Below are positions 6,818 to 7,024 of a stretch of 7,024 nucleotides of DNA, piece by piece (position 1 is the stretch's first letter; every line of letters starts with the position of its first letter). Both the position numbers and the translations under genes were made by a program. The DNA is from Gammaproteobacteria bacterium (GTDB lineage Bacteria > Pseudomonadota > Gammaproteobacteria > DSM-26407): positions 1 through 7,024 of the forward strand of contig JAQVKR010000108.1 in the NCBI GenBank assembly GCA_028694565.1. The letters are read 5' to 3'. Below the pieces are notes generated by a model. The model was not told the origin of the DNA and ran no database searches. It saw only the letters and a list, made by a program, of their open reading frames with translations.

Positions 6818-6834
6818 CGCGGGCGCGGCCCGCG
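6818..6834. other. Second GC hairpin after ccoI
   Basis: CGCGGGC (6818-6824) and GCCCGCG (6828-6834) form a perfect 7-bp stem with a 3-base GCG loop. It lies 21 bases after the previous hairpin; the pair may together end or protect the ccoGHI transcript. No T tract follows. Confidence 0.35.
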
Positions 6835-7024
6835 AGCGGCCGGCCGGCGGCATGTGCTGCCGGTGATGACGCAGTACACTAGTGCCGCGACCCATGGATT
6901 CGGAACCATCCAGAGCCCTCCGGGTGCGCCGGGACAAGGCGCGGCGGGCGGGCAACGGCCCGCGCCTCGCCAAGCGATGCAGTACGGTACCGGCGCGTCC
7001 GGGGGGCTCTTCCTTCGGGCGAGC

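Larger units (their letters stand above)
6762..7024. other. GC-rich region after ccoI; no recognisable gene
   Basis: No ccoS-like sequence (a short protein with an N-terminal helix and an acidic tail) starts here on either strand. The only frame open to the window end from an ATG is at 6866. Its peptide is Gly/Ala/Pro/Gln-rich, has no visible ribosome site and resembles nothing I know. The stretch holds two strong hairpins, a 10-bp palindrome CGGCCGGCCG (6837-6846) and a possible promoter -10 (TACACT, 6875-6880), so a new transcription unit may begin just past the window. Confidence 0.5.

Noticed and set aside
6866..7024. ORF open from ATG 6866 to the window end (53 codons visible)
   Set aside because: There is no ribosome site, the peptide is low-complexity Gly/Ala/Pro/Gln, and GC-rich DNA keeps frames open by chance. 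It could be revisited with more downstream sequence.

Overview
This GC-rich window holds the 3' half of a cbb3-type cytochrome c oxidase operon followed by its assembly operon, all on the + strand. The CcoO, CcoQ, CcoP, CcoG, CcoH and CcoI sequences look gammaproteobacterial. GTG and TTG starts and the high GC content would fit an Ectothiorhodospiraceae- or Halomonas-like organism, but that placement is family-level inference from the look of the proteins, not a search.

Layout. 1-1685: the end of ccoO (its N-terminus lies outside the window), then ccoQ and ccoP, all overlapping by a few bases and so translationally coupled. 1686-1791: a spacer with two hairpins, one with a perfect 12-bp GC stem. 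1792-1914: a 40-residue single-helix membrane protein whose size and place suggest an accessory oxidase subunit (CcoM-like is a candidate). 1948-1975: a probable terminator ending the structural operon. 1976-2178: a regulatory region with a good FNR/ANR-type box (TTGA-N6-TCAA) placed as in a class II FNR-activated promoter, then a -10 element and the TTG start of ccoG. 2179-6761: ccoG, fixH/ccoH and ccoI. 6762-7024: GC-rich sequence with hairpins and no gene I can recognise. ccoS, which often follows ccoI, does not start here.

How the genes work together. CcoO and CcoP are membrane-anchored c-type cytochromes that carry electrons to the CcoN heme-copper centre (upstream, not in the window). 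CcoQ stabilises the complex. CcoI is a copper P1B-ATPase that supplies copper for CcoN. CcoG is a membrane Fe-S protein linked to Cu(II) reduction. CcoH is a membrane assembly factor. The FNR-like box fits induction of the assembly genes under low oxygen, when this high-affinity oxidase is used.

The region is a well-known system. I see no evidence of a new multi-gene system. The points worth a second look are the unassigned 40-residue membrane protein, the regulatory layout before ccoG, the His-Ser in place of His-Pro in CcoI, and the apparent lack of ccoS.
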